Assembly: GCF_001610875.1 (NCBI RefSeq)
Contig: NZ_CP011272.1
Location: 5,127,988-5,191,987, forward strand
Source of the DNA: Pirellula sp. SH-Sr6A
GTDB lineage: Bacteria > Planctomycetota > Planctomycetia > Pirellulales > Pirellulaceae
Length of the DNA stretch: 64,000 nt
Direction of reading: 5' to 3'
In this document: positions 37,267 through 45,242 of the stretch, one piece after another
Numbering within the stretch: the stretch's first letter is position 1
Layout of the letters: every line of letters begins with the position of its first letter
The notes under the pieces: generated by a model
The model's database searches: none
What the model was told of the DNA's origin: nothing
Seen by the model: only the letters and a program-made list of their open reading frames with translations
Position numbers and translations under genes: made by a program

Positions 37267-38793
37267 CTATTGCAATTCGCGATCTCGCTTCCTCTTCTTT
37301 GGCGTTTTGGGGGGCTTGGAGTCCCCCGCACTGGAATCTGCTTGATGGGGTGTTGGCATCGGTGCCTTCACCTCGATGCGCCAACGGATCAATTTCTCAT
37401 GAAGCTCCTTGGCTTTCGCGGGCTCTCGTTGGACTAGGTTTTTGGATTCGCCAATATCCTCGCGCAGGTTGTAAAGCTCTAATCTGCCATCTTCGAGAAA
37501 CTCCATGAGCTTCCAATCCCCCTGGTGAATCAAACTGACCGGCGTGGTACGCCAAGTGTTTTCACCCGCCCCCAAATAACCAGGGAAGTGCTGGTAGATC
37601 GCGTCCCGTTTCCATTCGCTCGCAGGATCCTTCCACAGGGAAGCCATGCTCACGCCATCGAGAACATGGGACGGCTTTGGAGCCGATGCGATCTCGAGAA
37701 GTGTCGGATAGACATCGACATGAATGGTCGGCACGTCGCATGTGGACCCCACGGATACCACGCCGGGCCAGCGAACGATGAATGGGTCGCGAGTCCCTCC
37801 TTCGTAGAGACTCCCTTTTCCGCTGCGAAGGGGAGTGTTGTCGGTTACATCTCCCCCCTTCTTAATGCCCTCTCGAACATACCCGCCGACACCACCATTG
37901 TCGCTCGTGAAAACCACCAACGTATTGTCGGACAGCTGGAGTTCGTCGAGCAACCGCGTGATGCGGCCTACGCTCTCATCGACCGAGGCAATCATCGCAG
38001 CATAAACAGGATCGCGATGTCCTCCAACGGCGGGCTTCGATCGGAACTTCGCAATCCAATCTTCTTTTGCTTGATAGGGCGAATGAACTCCAAAGTGAGG
38101 CAAATACAAAAAGAAGGCTTCATCGCGATGGCGGCGGATAAAGTCTTCGGCGCGATCCGTTAAGAAATCTGCCAAATAGGTACCGGGTGGATAATCCGTT
38201 TTGGGATTGGTGTTGAAATCAAAGTGCTTCCCCGCACTGGTGATCGCTTCGTCAAAACCTCGTTTGCCAGGATGATACTCTCCGGATTCACCGATATGCC
38301 ACTTGCCAAAGATGGCCGTCTTGTACCCGGCTTTCCCGAGCTGCTTCGCAATGATATCCCGATCAAGGGGTAATTGCGTCACATTGTCGACAGGCCGAAG
38401 GGGGCGCTGTTGCCATGAAAAGCGATCGATTCCACCCACCGTATATACCCCCGTCCGTGCACCGTACTGACCGCTCATCAAGGCAGCGCGGGTAGGAGTG
38501 CAATTCTGACACTGGTGGTAATTGGTCATCCGCATCCCTTGCGAAGCCAATCTATCTATATGAGGTGTCTCGTAGTACTTGCTTCCAAAGCATCCCAAGT
38601 CCGTGTACCCGAGATCGTCAGCCATAACAAAGACAATATTCGGCCGACGTGGCGATTGCTCACCCTTGGGTGCACCGGTTGGCTGCTCCTCACCAAGAAG
38701 GCTCCCGAATGGAGTCTGAGCAGCAACCAATGTGAGTAGAAAAACTAGAGGTTGCACCCAACCCGTTCGAAACCATCGCGTCATTCGGCTCAT
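37267..38793 (-). CDS. Sulfatase (arylsulfatase type)
   Basis: A 508-residue secreted sulfatase. The sulfatase signature is CTPTRAALMSGQ with Cys98 as the expected formylglycine; metal-binding MADDLGYTDLGCFG precedes it and FGKWHIGE is the second landmark. Later elements include VVFTSDNGGVGG and KGSLYEGGTRDPFIVRWPG. The ATG at 38793 is chosen because AAGG precedes it and the signal peptide follows (WVQPLVFLLTLVAAQ). It should release sulfate from sulfated sugars after export, and it needs a formylglycine-generating enzyme that is not seen here. It converges with the oxidoreductase gene 17 bp away. Confidence 0.93.
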   Translation of the reverse strand: MSRMTRWFRTGWVQPLVFLLTLVAAQTPFGSLLGEEQPTGAPKGEQSPRRPNIVFVMADDLGYTDLGCFGSKYYETPHIDRLASQGMRMTNYHQCQNCTPTRAALMSGQYGARTGVYTVGGIDRFSWQQRPLRPVDNVTQLPLDRDIIAKQLGKAGYKTAIFGKWHIGESGEYHPGKRGFDEAITSAGKHFDFNTNPKTDYPPGTYLADFLTDRAEDFIRRHRDEAFFLYLPHFGVHSPYQAKEDWIAKFRSKPAVGGHRDPVYAAMIASVDESVGRITRLLDELQLSDNTLVVFTSDNGGVGGYVREGIKKGGDVTDNTPLRSGKGSLYEGGTRDPFIVRWPGVVSVGSTCDVPTIHVDVYPTLLEIASAPKPSHVLDGVSMASLWKDPASEWKRDAIYQHFPGYLGAGENTWRTTPVSLIHQGDWKLMEFLEDGRLELYNLREDIGESKNLVQREPAKAKELHEKLIRWRIEVKAPMPTPHQADSSAGDSKPPKTPKKRKRDRELQ

Positions 38794-38866
38794 TTTTAGT
38801 ACCTTGGGAGAGAATCGTGTCGACCCTCCCAATGTACATGGATCCGCCAGTCTCTTGGAGGACAAC

Positions 38867-39427
38867 CTACTTTTTCTTCTTGGATGTCCCTGTCATAAAT
38901 GTGACCCACTTGCCATCGCCCCCCAGTATTTTAGAGGTAACGATTATCTCATTTTCCGAGCGAAACTCGTAGATATCATGGAACTTGGTCATGGTCTTTA
39001 GATCGCCAATGAAATTGGGGCCTTCCGCCTCCAACGTCAGTATCTTTCCGCTAGCATCGACAGTCCCTTCGTATTTCCACATGAAACTGTTCTCGGAATC
39101 AACCCAAGTTCCCACATACTTCTTTAGATTCGGATCGTAACCGATGGTTTGAATGGCGTTCATGGGGGAGCCGAATGACTCGCCCTTCATCTCATTGATG
39201 ATCCAGAATTCCCCAAGCGGTTTGGAAACGATTGCTGCTGTGCACTTCATCTCCTGCTGCTCCGGTCCCATCTTCGCTGTCGCTTGAGAATCCCACGTCC
39301 CAAGGAACTTGTGGAGCCACTTGTGCTCAGCTGTTGGCTTAGGCATCTCAGGTGGTTCTTGGGCAATGATTTGGCCGGCCAGACCAAGGGAAACCAACAA
39401 AAGCAGGGATGCGATCAACGACTTCAT
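38867..39427 (-). CDS. DUF1579-domain secreted protein
   Basis: A 186-residue protein. The ATG at 39427 has a strong AAGGAG upstream and yields a signal peptide (MKSLIASLLLLVSLGLAG). The domain, about residues 30-180, begins EHKWLHKFLGTWDSQATAKMGPE and contains FWIINEMKGES and GYDPNLKKYVGTWVDS. DUF1579 folds as a lipocalin-like barrel of unknown function. It ends in a Lys-run. It lies 73 bp upstream of the sulfatase gene on the same strand, so they may share a transcript. Confidence 0.85.
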   Translation of the reverse strand: MKSLIASLLLLVSLGLAGQIIAQEPPEMPKPTAEHKWLHKFLGTWDSQATAKMGPEQQEMKCTAAIVSKPLGEFWIINEMKGESFGSPMNAIQTIGYDPNLKKYVGTWVDSENSFMWKYEGTVDASGKILTLEAEGPNFIGDLKTMTKFHDIYEFRSENEIIVTSKILGGDGKWVTFMTGTSKKKK

Positions 39428-39605
39428 GAGAATTCTCCTTTGCAGGGAACGTGAAACGGGAACAAGCTCAATCCTATCAGGCAGTCGAACGCCGATCGGC
39501 AAAATCGACACCATCTCGCCGATGATGATCTTTTTTGCCGCTCGCAGGAACCATGGAAAACCGTTTCACGACGATGCCGGGAATCACGACGATACCAGGA
39601 AGAGG

Positions 39606-40574
39606 TTATCGCTCCCACCGCAAGTGCTTGTTGAAGAATCCCAAGACCAAGGGTCGCAGATCCTTTTGCTTTGGCTGCAGATGGAACGTATGAGGAGCCC
39701 CTTCGATGATCTCGAGTTGATGTTCGATGCCCGCCTTGGCGAGCGCTTCGGCGAACCGAGTCGATTGCTCGACCGGGACGGTCTTGTCCGCCGTGCCATG
39801 CAAAATGAGAACGGGGGGATCCTTCGGATCCAGATACGTCTGAACCGAAAACGACTTGTACAATTCCGGCGCATCGGCTCGCTTTGCTCTCAGCGCGCTC
39901 ACGTCGTCTCGATCGGTAACATCGACCGGACCATACAGATCGACGACGCACCTCACGCTGCACGGAAACTCACCGTACGGTCCGGCAGGGTCCAATCCGC
40001 ATTCTGGACCGGTAACCCCGACCATGGCGGCCAAATGACCACCAGCCGAACCACCGATGACACCAATTCGTTCCGGATCGATACGATACTTTTCCGCGTT
40101 CGCTCGCAACCACCGAACAGCGGTCTTGCAATCGTACAGGTTTTGAGGCCAGCAAGGTTTCTCGCTTTTCGGATCGTGTAGCATGTAATCGATGCTCAGA
40201 CAGACATAGCCTTCCAATGCACACGTCGTCCCGATGTTGATCTCTCTGGCAGCATCCCGCTTGCCCCCGACCCAACCACCGCCATGGATGATCAAGATCG
40301 CTGGACGCCGCTCCGCCGCCTCACGTTCCTTTGCGTCGTCTCCCTTCGATTCCGGAGGAAGGTAAAGGTCCCCCTTCTCGATTCGATCGGCAGGCAGATA
40401 AGCGATCTCCTTAACGATCGGAACGTCACTCGAAGAAGACTTTTTCGCCGTGGACTGCTGGGGCTCGATCCCGACGGCCGTACCAGGGTGGAGTATCGAG
40501 GAAGCGACCGAGAGGGCGATTCCCGAAAAAAGGCGAACGCCTATGAAGCGTTTGGATTTTCGAGCACCGATCAT
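39606..40574 (-). CDS. Alpha/beta hydrolase (carboxylesterase/BD-FAE-like)
   Basis: A 322-residue secreted hydrolase. The oxyanion-hole motif HGGGW is at residues 97-101, the nucleophile elbow GGSAGG has Ser176, the acid is Asp263 in HGTADKTVP and the base is one of the His in APHTFHLQ near residue 295. An N-terminal hydrophobic signal (SGIALSVASSIL) indicates export. The ATG at 40574 overlaps the stop of the TlpA-like gene (ATGA), so translation is probably coupled. This fits esterases that remove acyl groups from plant or algal polysaccharides, but other esters are possible. Confidence 0.88.
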   Translation of the reverse strand: MIGARKSKRFIGVRLFSGIALSVASSILHPGTAVGIEPQQSTAKKSSSSDVPIVKEIAYLPADRIEKGDLYLPPESKGDDAKEREAAERRPAILIIHGGGWVGGKRDAAREINIGTTCALEGYVCLSIDYMLHDPKSEKPCWPQNLYDCKTAVRWLRANAEKYRIDPERIGVIGGSAGGHLAAMVGVTGPECGLDPAGPYGEFPCSVRCVVDLYGPVDVTDRDDVSALRAKRADAPELYKSFSVQTYLDPKDPPVLILHGTADKTVPVEQSTRFAEALAKAGIEHQLEIIEGAPHTFHLQPKQKDLRPLVLGFFNKHLRWER

Positions 40575-42295
40575 GGTGCACCCACTAGTTCGGCAACTTT
40601 TGTGTCCAAGGCTCGGCCGCGGGTATGAATCGCCGCTACCTTGCCATCTTTGCCGAGGATGGCGATGAAGGGGATAGCGTTGATCCCAAGCCGTGCTACG
40701 GCTTCTGTTTCGAAGGCCTTCTTCTCTGGATTGCCGGACACAAAGGTTTTCCACGGAAGCTTTTCTGTGCTCAGAAAGGCATCGAGGCGAGTGCGATCTT
40801 CATCCACGTTGATTCCAACCACCTCAACCCCTTGCTCTTTGCGGGTCTCAAGCAGCTTTCGCATGCTCGGAATTTCTTCCAAGCAAGGCCCACACCAAGT
40901 CGCCCAGAAGTCGAGCACGACAACCTTGCCTTTGTAATCGTCGATCTGAAACGGTTTCCCTTCCGTGTCAACTAAGCCGGATAGGTCCAGTTCTTTACCC
41001 AGCACATCCACACGCTTCCAAAAATTTTCACAAGTCGCTTTGAGCTCCTTGATGTTCTCAGAGGGGGGAAGGGAATCCAATTGTGACTCGACCGTCTTGA
41101 TCAGTACCTTGGCCGCTTCGATTCTCCCCGAGTACTCCACGTTGGTGGACTGGGAAGCGATGAAGAACGACGTCCATTGCGAAGGGAGATCCTTGAGCAC
41201 TTGCTGAACCTTAGCTTCGATCTCCTCTGGCTTCATGGCCGTCTCGGACCCAGGCTCGAGGGCTTGCGTCAACGCGTCCAAGCTAGGGGTGCGCTGCGCG
41301 AGGAGTTTCCAGGAAGTCATGGAAAGGCTCGTGTCCTTGCTGTCGCGAAACTTGGCCTCCACTTTTTGAGCTAATTCCAGTTGGGGCTTTTCTGTTTTCG
41401 CCTCGAGCGCTTCGATTGCACCGGTGATGCTCGATAGGGTTGGTGCTCCTAGTGTTTTGGCCTCAAGCGATTTTTCGATCGTCGCGATCACTGCCTCAGG
41501 AGTCGTGGTCCCCTTTTCCAGGTCGCCGATGGACAAGGCCAACAATAGCGCAGCCGCTTGTTCGGCGATTTGAGGCAGCTCGCTCGAAGTCAGTTTGCTT
41601 GCGAAGTCCCTGAGATCATCCGAGGAAAGAATATCTCCCATACTCGTCATCTGCGCGAGAGCTTCGAGCTTGGAGAGAGCCGCGAGAGACTTTTGTTCGT
41701 CGTCGGCAGCAATTTTGGCCAACGCATCGGCCGCCTTCACCTTGTCTCGACCTAGTTCCATTCCTCGCTTGAGCGCTTCATCGCTAGGCAAAGTCTGACG
41801 ATTGGCTTCGGCCAGCAGTTCACGCATCGACCGGGAGTTCTTTGCAATGTAGGTTTTGAGCGTCTCGGCATCGGTAAGACTTTCCGGCAGCTTCAGTGTC
41901 ATAAACTCTCGAGCTGCGATCTTGGGGTCGATTTTCCCAAGTTCGAATTCCGGCGGTGTCGGGGCTGCGGGCATGGCAGGGTCTTTCGATCCTGGCGCCG
42001 AATCTGACGACGCAACGGCGGGGGGAACAGGAGCGGCCGCGTTGGTGGTGCTCGCGTCAGCAGCTACCTTGGCATCCTTCTCCGGCGTGCCTCCTGCCGG
42101 CTTGGCAGATGCGACTCCACCTTTCTTGTCCGCTGGCATGTAACCGCTGGTTTCCGCGGATATCTCTTCCTTCTTCTCCGGACCGCAACCGAACGAAGTC
42201 AACGAGGCGAGCGTGATCGCAATCCAAACGCGGGCGGCTTTTCGGGAGAATGGGGAACTTAGCACGGTCTTCCTACCTTCTACAAAATTTCTCAT
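40571..42295 (-). CDS. TlpA-family thioredoxin-like lipoprotein
   Basis: A 574-residue protein. An N-terminal lipobox (LASLTSFGC, Cys37) marks it as a lipoprotein; a Pro/Ala/Thr-rich stretch follows. A long helical middle region of about 350 residues has no recognisable family. The last ~150 residues form a TlpA/ResA-like domain with WCGPC at about residue 467 and VVGINVDED and INAIPF, the cis-Pro loop. It should reduce or shuffle disulfides outside the cytoplasm. The ATG at 42295 was chosen over the longer frame to 42373. It is the first gene of a two-gene unit with the esterase. Confidence 0.88.
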   Translation of the reverse strand: MRNFVEGRKTVLSSPFSRKAARVWIAITLASLTSFGCGPEKKEEISAETSGYMPADKKGGVASAKPAGGTPEKDAKVAADASTTNAAAPVPPAVASSDSAPGSKDPAMPAAPTPPEFELGKIDPKIAAREFMTLKLPESLTDAETLKTYIAKNSRSMRELLAEANRQTLPSDEALKRGMELGRDKVKAADALAKIAADDEQKSLAALSKLEALAQMTSMGDILSSDDLRDFASKLTSSELPQIAEQAAALLLALSIGDLEKGTTTPEAVIATIEKSLEAKTLGAPTLSSITGAIEALEAKTEKPQLELAQKVEAKFRDSKDTSLSMTSWKLLAQRTPSLDALTQALEPGSETAMKPEEIEAKVQQVLKDLPSQWTSFFIASQSTNVEYSGRIEAAKVLIKTVESQLDSLPPSENIKELKATCENFWKRVDVLGKELDLSGLVDTEGKPFQIDDYKGKVVVLDFWATWCGPCLEEIPSMRKLLETRKEQGVEVVGINVDEDRTRLDAFLSTEKLPWKTFVSGNPEKKAFETEAVARLGINAIPFIAILGKDGKVAAIHTRGRALDTKVAELVGAP

Positions 42296-42616
42296 AACGA
42301 TGCGCCTAGCAACGCCCGATCGCGGGCCTATTGCGCACCCCCTGAGCTTGACCGATATCCAACCAGATGGCAAGGCCGCCCATGAACCAAACTAAGACGA
42401 CCCTCGAACCATCCTCCACGCGGCAGAGGTGGAATTTCCCCATCCAACCTTCCATCGGACCAGCCTATTCTCAACCGATCCACCAGGTTCATTTGGATTC
42501 CTGCTAGGATGCGTTGTAGATTCCGATCAGATGGCACAACAAGTGCTCGTGGATGATCGGCGACCACAATCTGCCATTACGATTTCAATAGCCCTCCCCG
42601 TTAAGGAAACCGATAG
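42296..42616. other. Divergent intergenic region
   Basis: A 321-bp stretch between the divergent TlpA-like lipoprotein and the YugP-like gene. It must hold both promoters. No gene with family character was found; short open frames on both strands lack supporting signals. AAGGAAA close to its right end is the ribosome-binding site of the YugP-like gene. Confidence 0.5.
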
Positions 42617-43330
42617 ATGCTGACTTACCTCCTTTTTCTTGTTCCCCCCATGCTGCTGGCGTTGCTTGCACAATGGATGGTTCAATCACGCTATCGCGCG
42701 ATGAGCCAGGTTCCCGCTCGGCTTTCGGGAGCGGAGGCTGCGCGTCGGATTCTCGATGCCAATGGTCTTTACGATGTTCCAATCGAACAGGGCCACGGGC
42801 ACTTGTCCGATCACTATGACCCTAGCTCCAAAGTGGTTCGGCTGAGTCCTGAGGTTTACCAAGGTCACTCGATGGCGTCCGTTGGAATCGCAGCCCACGA
42901 AGTCGGACACGCGATCCAAGATGCGAAAAGCTACGCACCTCTCGTGATCCGGAACATGGCGGTGCCCATCGCAGGTTTTGGTAGCTCGATTGCTAGCATT
43001 TTGATGATGGCAGCTTTCGGATTGTTGATGGCAGGGCTATCGAAACTTGCCCTACCATTCATGCTCATCGCAATCATCGGATTCTCGGCGGTCGTGGTTT
43101 TCCAAGTTGTCAACTTGCCCGTGGAATTCAATGCCAGCACGCGGGCCAAAAACGAACTCGTCGGCCTGGGGTTGATCGGCCCGAGTGAACTTCCCTACGT
43201 GAGCAAGGTGCTGAATGCAGCGGCATTGACGTACGTGGCCGCAACGCTCCAATCGGTCGCGCAAGTCGCCTACTACGTCCTGCAATTCCTGTTGATCAGC
43301 GGCGCTGGCCAATCGAACCGGGATTCCTAA
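42617..43330 (+). CDS. YugP-type membrane zinc metallopeptidase
   Basis: A 237-residue membrane protein of the Zn_peptidase_2 family. Zinc ligands appear in HEVGH (residues 94-98). The conserved VPIEQGHGHLSDHYDPSSKVV precedes it and PVEFNASTRA lies near the C-terminus. Four hydrophobic segments frame the catalytic part, with one at the N-terminus (LTYLLFLVPPMLLALLAQ). The start has AAGGAAA at a good distance. It is followed by cysS 84 bp downstream. The substrate is unknown. Confidence 0.9.
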   Translation: MLTYLLFLVPPMLLALLAQWMVQSRYRAMSQVPARLSGAEAARRILDANGLYDVPIEQGHGHLSDHYDPSSKVVRLSPEVYQGHSMASVGIAAHEVGHAIQDAKSYAPLVIRNMAVPIAGFGSSIASILMMAAFGLLMAGLSKLALPFMLIAIIGFSAVVVFQVVNLPVEFNASTRAKNELVGLGLIGPSELPYVSKVLNAAALTYVAATLQSVAQVAYYVLQFLLISGAGQSNRDS

Positions 43331-43369
43331 GCGTTCGATATTGCCTCCAATAGGGAGGTCTTTGTTAGA

Positions 43370-43413
43370 ATCCGTGCTCTGCACTTGACCCTAGAACCAA
43401 CTAGAGCACGGAT
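43370..43413 (+). promoter_or_regulatory. Inverted repeat ending at the cysS start codon
   Basis: ATCCGTGCTCT (43370-43380) pairs perfectly with AGAGCACGGAT (43403-43413); the ATG of cysS starts at the next base. An 11-bp stem with a 22-base loop in the mRNA would enclose the ribosome-binding region. It may regulate initiation or represent an operator in DNA. It is not a recognisable T-box. Confidence 0.45.
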
Positions 43414-44985
43414 ATGACTTCATCGATTCGCATCTACAACACCCTCACAAAGACCAAAGAACCCTTTCAGACCGTCGAACCGGGGAAAGTGGGGATGTAT
43501 CTGTGCGGCCCTACGGTTTACGCCGAGGCCCACATTGGTCACATGGTTGGGCCTGTCATCTTCGATACGATCAAACGCTATTTGGTCTATTCTGGATTCG
43601 AAGTGACTTGGGTTGTAAACATCACGGATGTGGATGACAAGCTGATCAATAAGTCGCGAGAAAAGGGCATCTCCATGTTCCAACTCGCAACGCAAATGAC
43701 GGCTGATTATCTCTCCAACTTGCAATCGCTCGGTGTCGACCAAATCGACCATATGCCGCGAGCCACCGAGAACATGGAAGAGATTATTCGTTTTATCGAA
43801 GAGCTGATCGAGAAGGGATTTGCTTACGAAAGCCAAGGAGACGTCTATTTCGACGTTCTCAAAGACCTCGAATACGGCCGCTTGAGCAATCGCACGGCCG
43901 ATGCCCAGCAAGGGGAAGGGGGCGAAACGGCTTCACGCAAAAGGTCGCCCGGCGACTTCGCCCTTTGGAAATCGTCAAAGCCTGGAGAGCCGAGTTGGTC
44001 GAGCCCTTGGGGGAATGGTCGACCCGGTTGGCATATTGAGTGCTCCGCGATGAGCCGGCGAATTCTAGGAAGAACTTTTGATATCCACGGCGGCGGACTC
44101 GATCTTGTATTCCCCCACCATGAAAACGAACTGGCACAAAGTCGTTGCTGCCACGGCCAACCCATGGTCCGGTACTGGCTTCACAATGGCTTGATGCGAG
44201 CCGATGCGGAAAAAGGAAAGGTGGGAGGGAAAAGCGATCGCGAATCGGAGTCCCCTTCCGCAGAAGAAGCGACCGCCGGAAAGATATCCCGATCCAAAGG
44301 GGCCGGCGGACTCGCAACCTTGATCGAGCGCCACACCGGAGAGCGCATTCGATTCTTCCTACTCCGATCCCACTACCGATCTACCACCATCTTCGGCGAC
44401 ACTCCCCTCGATGAAGCCGGTGCATCGCTGGAAACATTTTATCGTCTTATCCAACGATACCAGAAAATCACGGGCGCTGACTTTTACGACGCGTCTGCGA
44501 TGCCCATCCGAAAACGTCGATCGGACTTTGTCTCTCCCCAAGATGCGCATCCTCTGGTGCAGGAGTTGGTTCAGCTCCGCGAGTCGTTCTTGACCAAGAT
44601 GGACGACGACTTCAACACTGGCGGCGCTATGGGAGACCTGTTTGAAATCGTACGCGTTCTCAATCGGTTGATCGACAGCGAACAATTGGAGGATCCTGCC
44701 AAGCGAACATCCACCCTCACAGCGTCTTTGCAGACCGGCATGAGCATTCTCAAGGAACTGGGGTGGATCCTCGGCATCTTCCTCAAGCCGCCGAAGCAAA
44801 CCAGCGGGAGCGACAACACCGCGAAGTTGTTAGAGGGAGTCATGCAGCTTGTTATCCAGCTCCGCGCAGACGCGCGTGCAAAACGGGACTTCGCCACCTC
44901 CGATGCGGTGCGTGACGGCCTAAACAAGCTTGGAATCAGCATGCAAGACGGCAAGAACGGTACGACCTGGGAAGCCGCATCGTAA
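43414..44985 (+). CDS. cysS: Cysteinyl-tRNA synthetase
   Basis: A 523-residue class I synthetase. [17 protein letters not shown] holds the first zinc Cys and the HIGH motif; ECSAMSR and HHENEL supply later zinc ligands. The KMSKS position reads KISRSKG and is preceded by an insertion of roughly 27 charged residues (from [14 protein letters not shown]). The C-terminal helical anticodon region is of normal length. E. coli CysS has about 460 residues; the surplus sits in this and a second insertion ([18 protein letters not shown]). It is the last gene of the plus-strand run and is followed by a strong hairpin. Confidence 0.94.
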   Translation: MTSSIRIYNTLTKTKEPFQTVEPGKVGMYLCGPTVYAEAHIGHMVGPVIFDTIKRYLVYSGFEVTWVVNITDVDDKLINKSREKGISMFQLATQMTADYLSNLQSLGVDQIDHMPRATENMEEIIRFIEELIEKGFAYESQGDVYFDVLKDLEYGRLSNRTADAQQGEGGETASRKRSPGDFALWKSSKPGEPSWSSPWGNGRPGWHIECSAMSRRILGRTFDIHGGGLDLVFPHHENELAQSRCCHGQPMVRYWLHNGLMRADAEKGKVGGKSDRESESPSAEEATAGKISRSKGAGGLATLIERHTGERIRFFLLRSHYRSTTIFGDTPLDEAGASLETFYRLIQRYQKITGADFYDASAMPIRKRRSDFVSPQDAHPLVQELVQLRESFLTKMDDDFNTGGAMGDLFEIVRVLNRLIDSEQLEDPAKRTSTLTASLQTGMSILKELGWILGIFLKPPKQTSGSDNTAKLLEGVMQLVIQLRADARAKRDFATSDAVRDGLNKLGISMQDGKNGTTWEAAS

Positions 44986-45008
44986 GCAAAGGCAAATGCG
45001 TGCGACGC

Positions 45009-45034
45009 GGGGGGACAGCGTCTGTCTGTCCCCC
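45009..45034 (+). terminator. Hairpin downstream of cysS
   Basis: GGGGGACAG (45010-45018) and CTGTCCCCC (45026-45034) form a perfect 9-bp stem with a 7-base loop, 24 bp after the cysS stop. No U-run follows, so it may be a transcript-end stabiliser or a copy of a dispersed hairpin rather than a classic intrinsic terminator. Confidence 0.45.
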
Positions 45035-45242
45035 ACCTCTGTTGTCCTGGGAATCGCAGGGTGTTCTCTTGTGAAGGGGCGGGCTCGATCTTCACGCGTT
45101 TGCACCCAAGCGGCTATCCCGTCGCGCAGGAAATTGCCGCCAATTGGTTATCTTGCCAAGCTCGCCCTTCACCATGAACCGAAATTGGCTTTCTGACCCG
45201 TCGCTCTGGTCTGCCATGCCTTACACGGATTGATTTGCATCT

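Noticed and set aside
43331-43413. T-box riboswitch upstream of cysS
   Set aside because: The space is too short and the T-box consensus and specifier stem are missing; only an inverted repeat is present.
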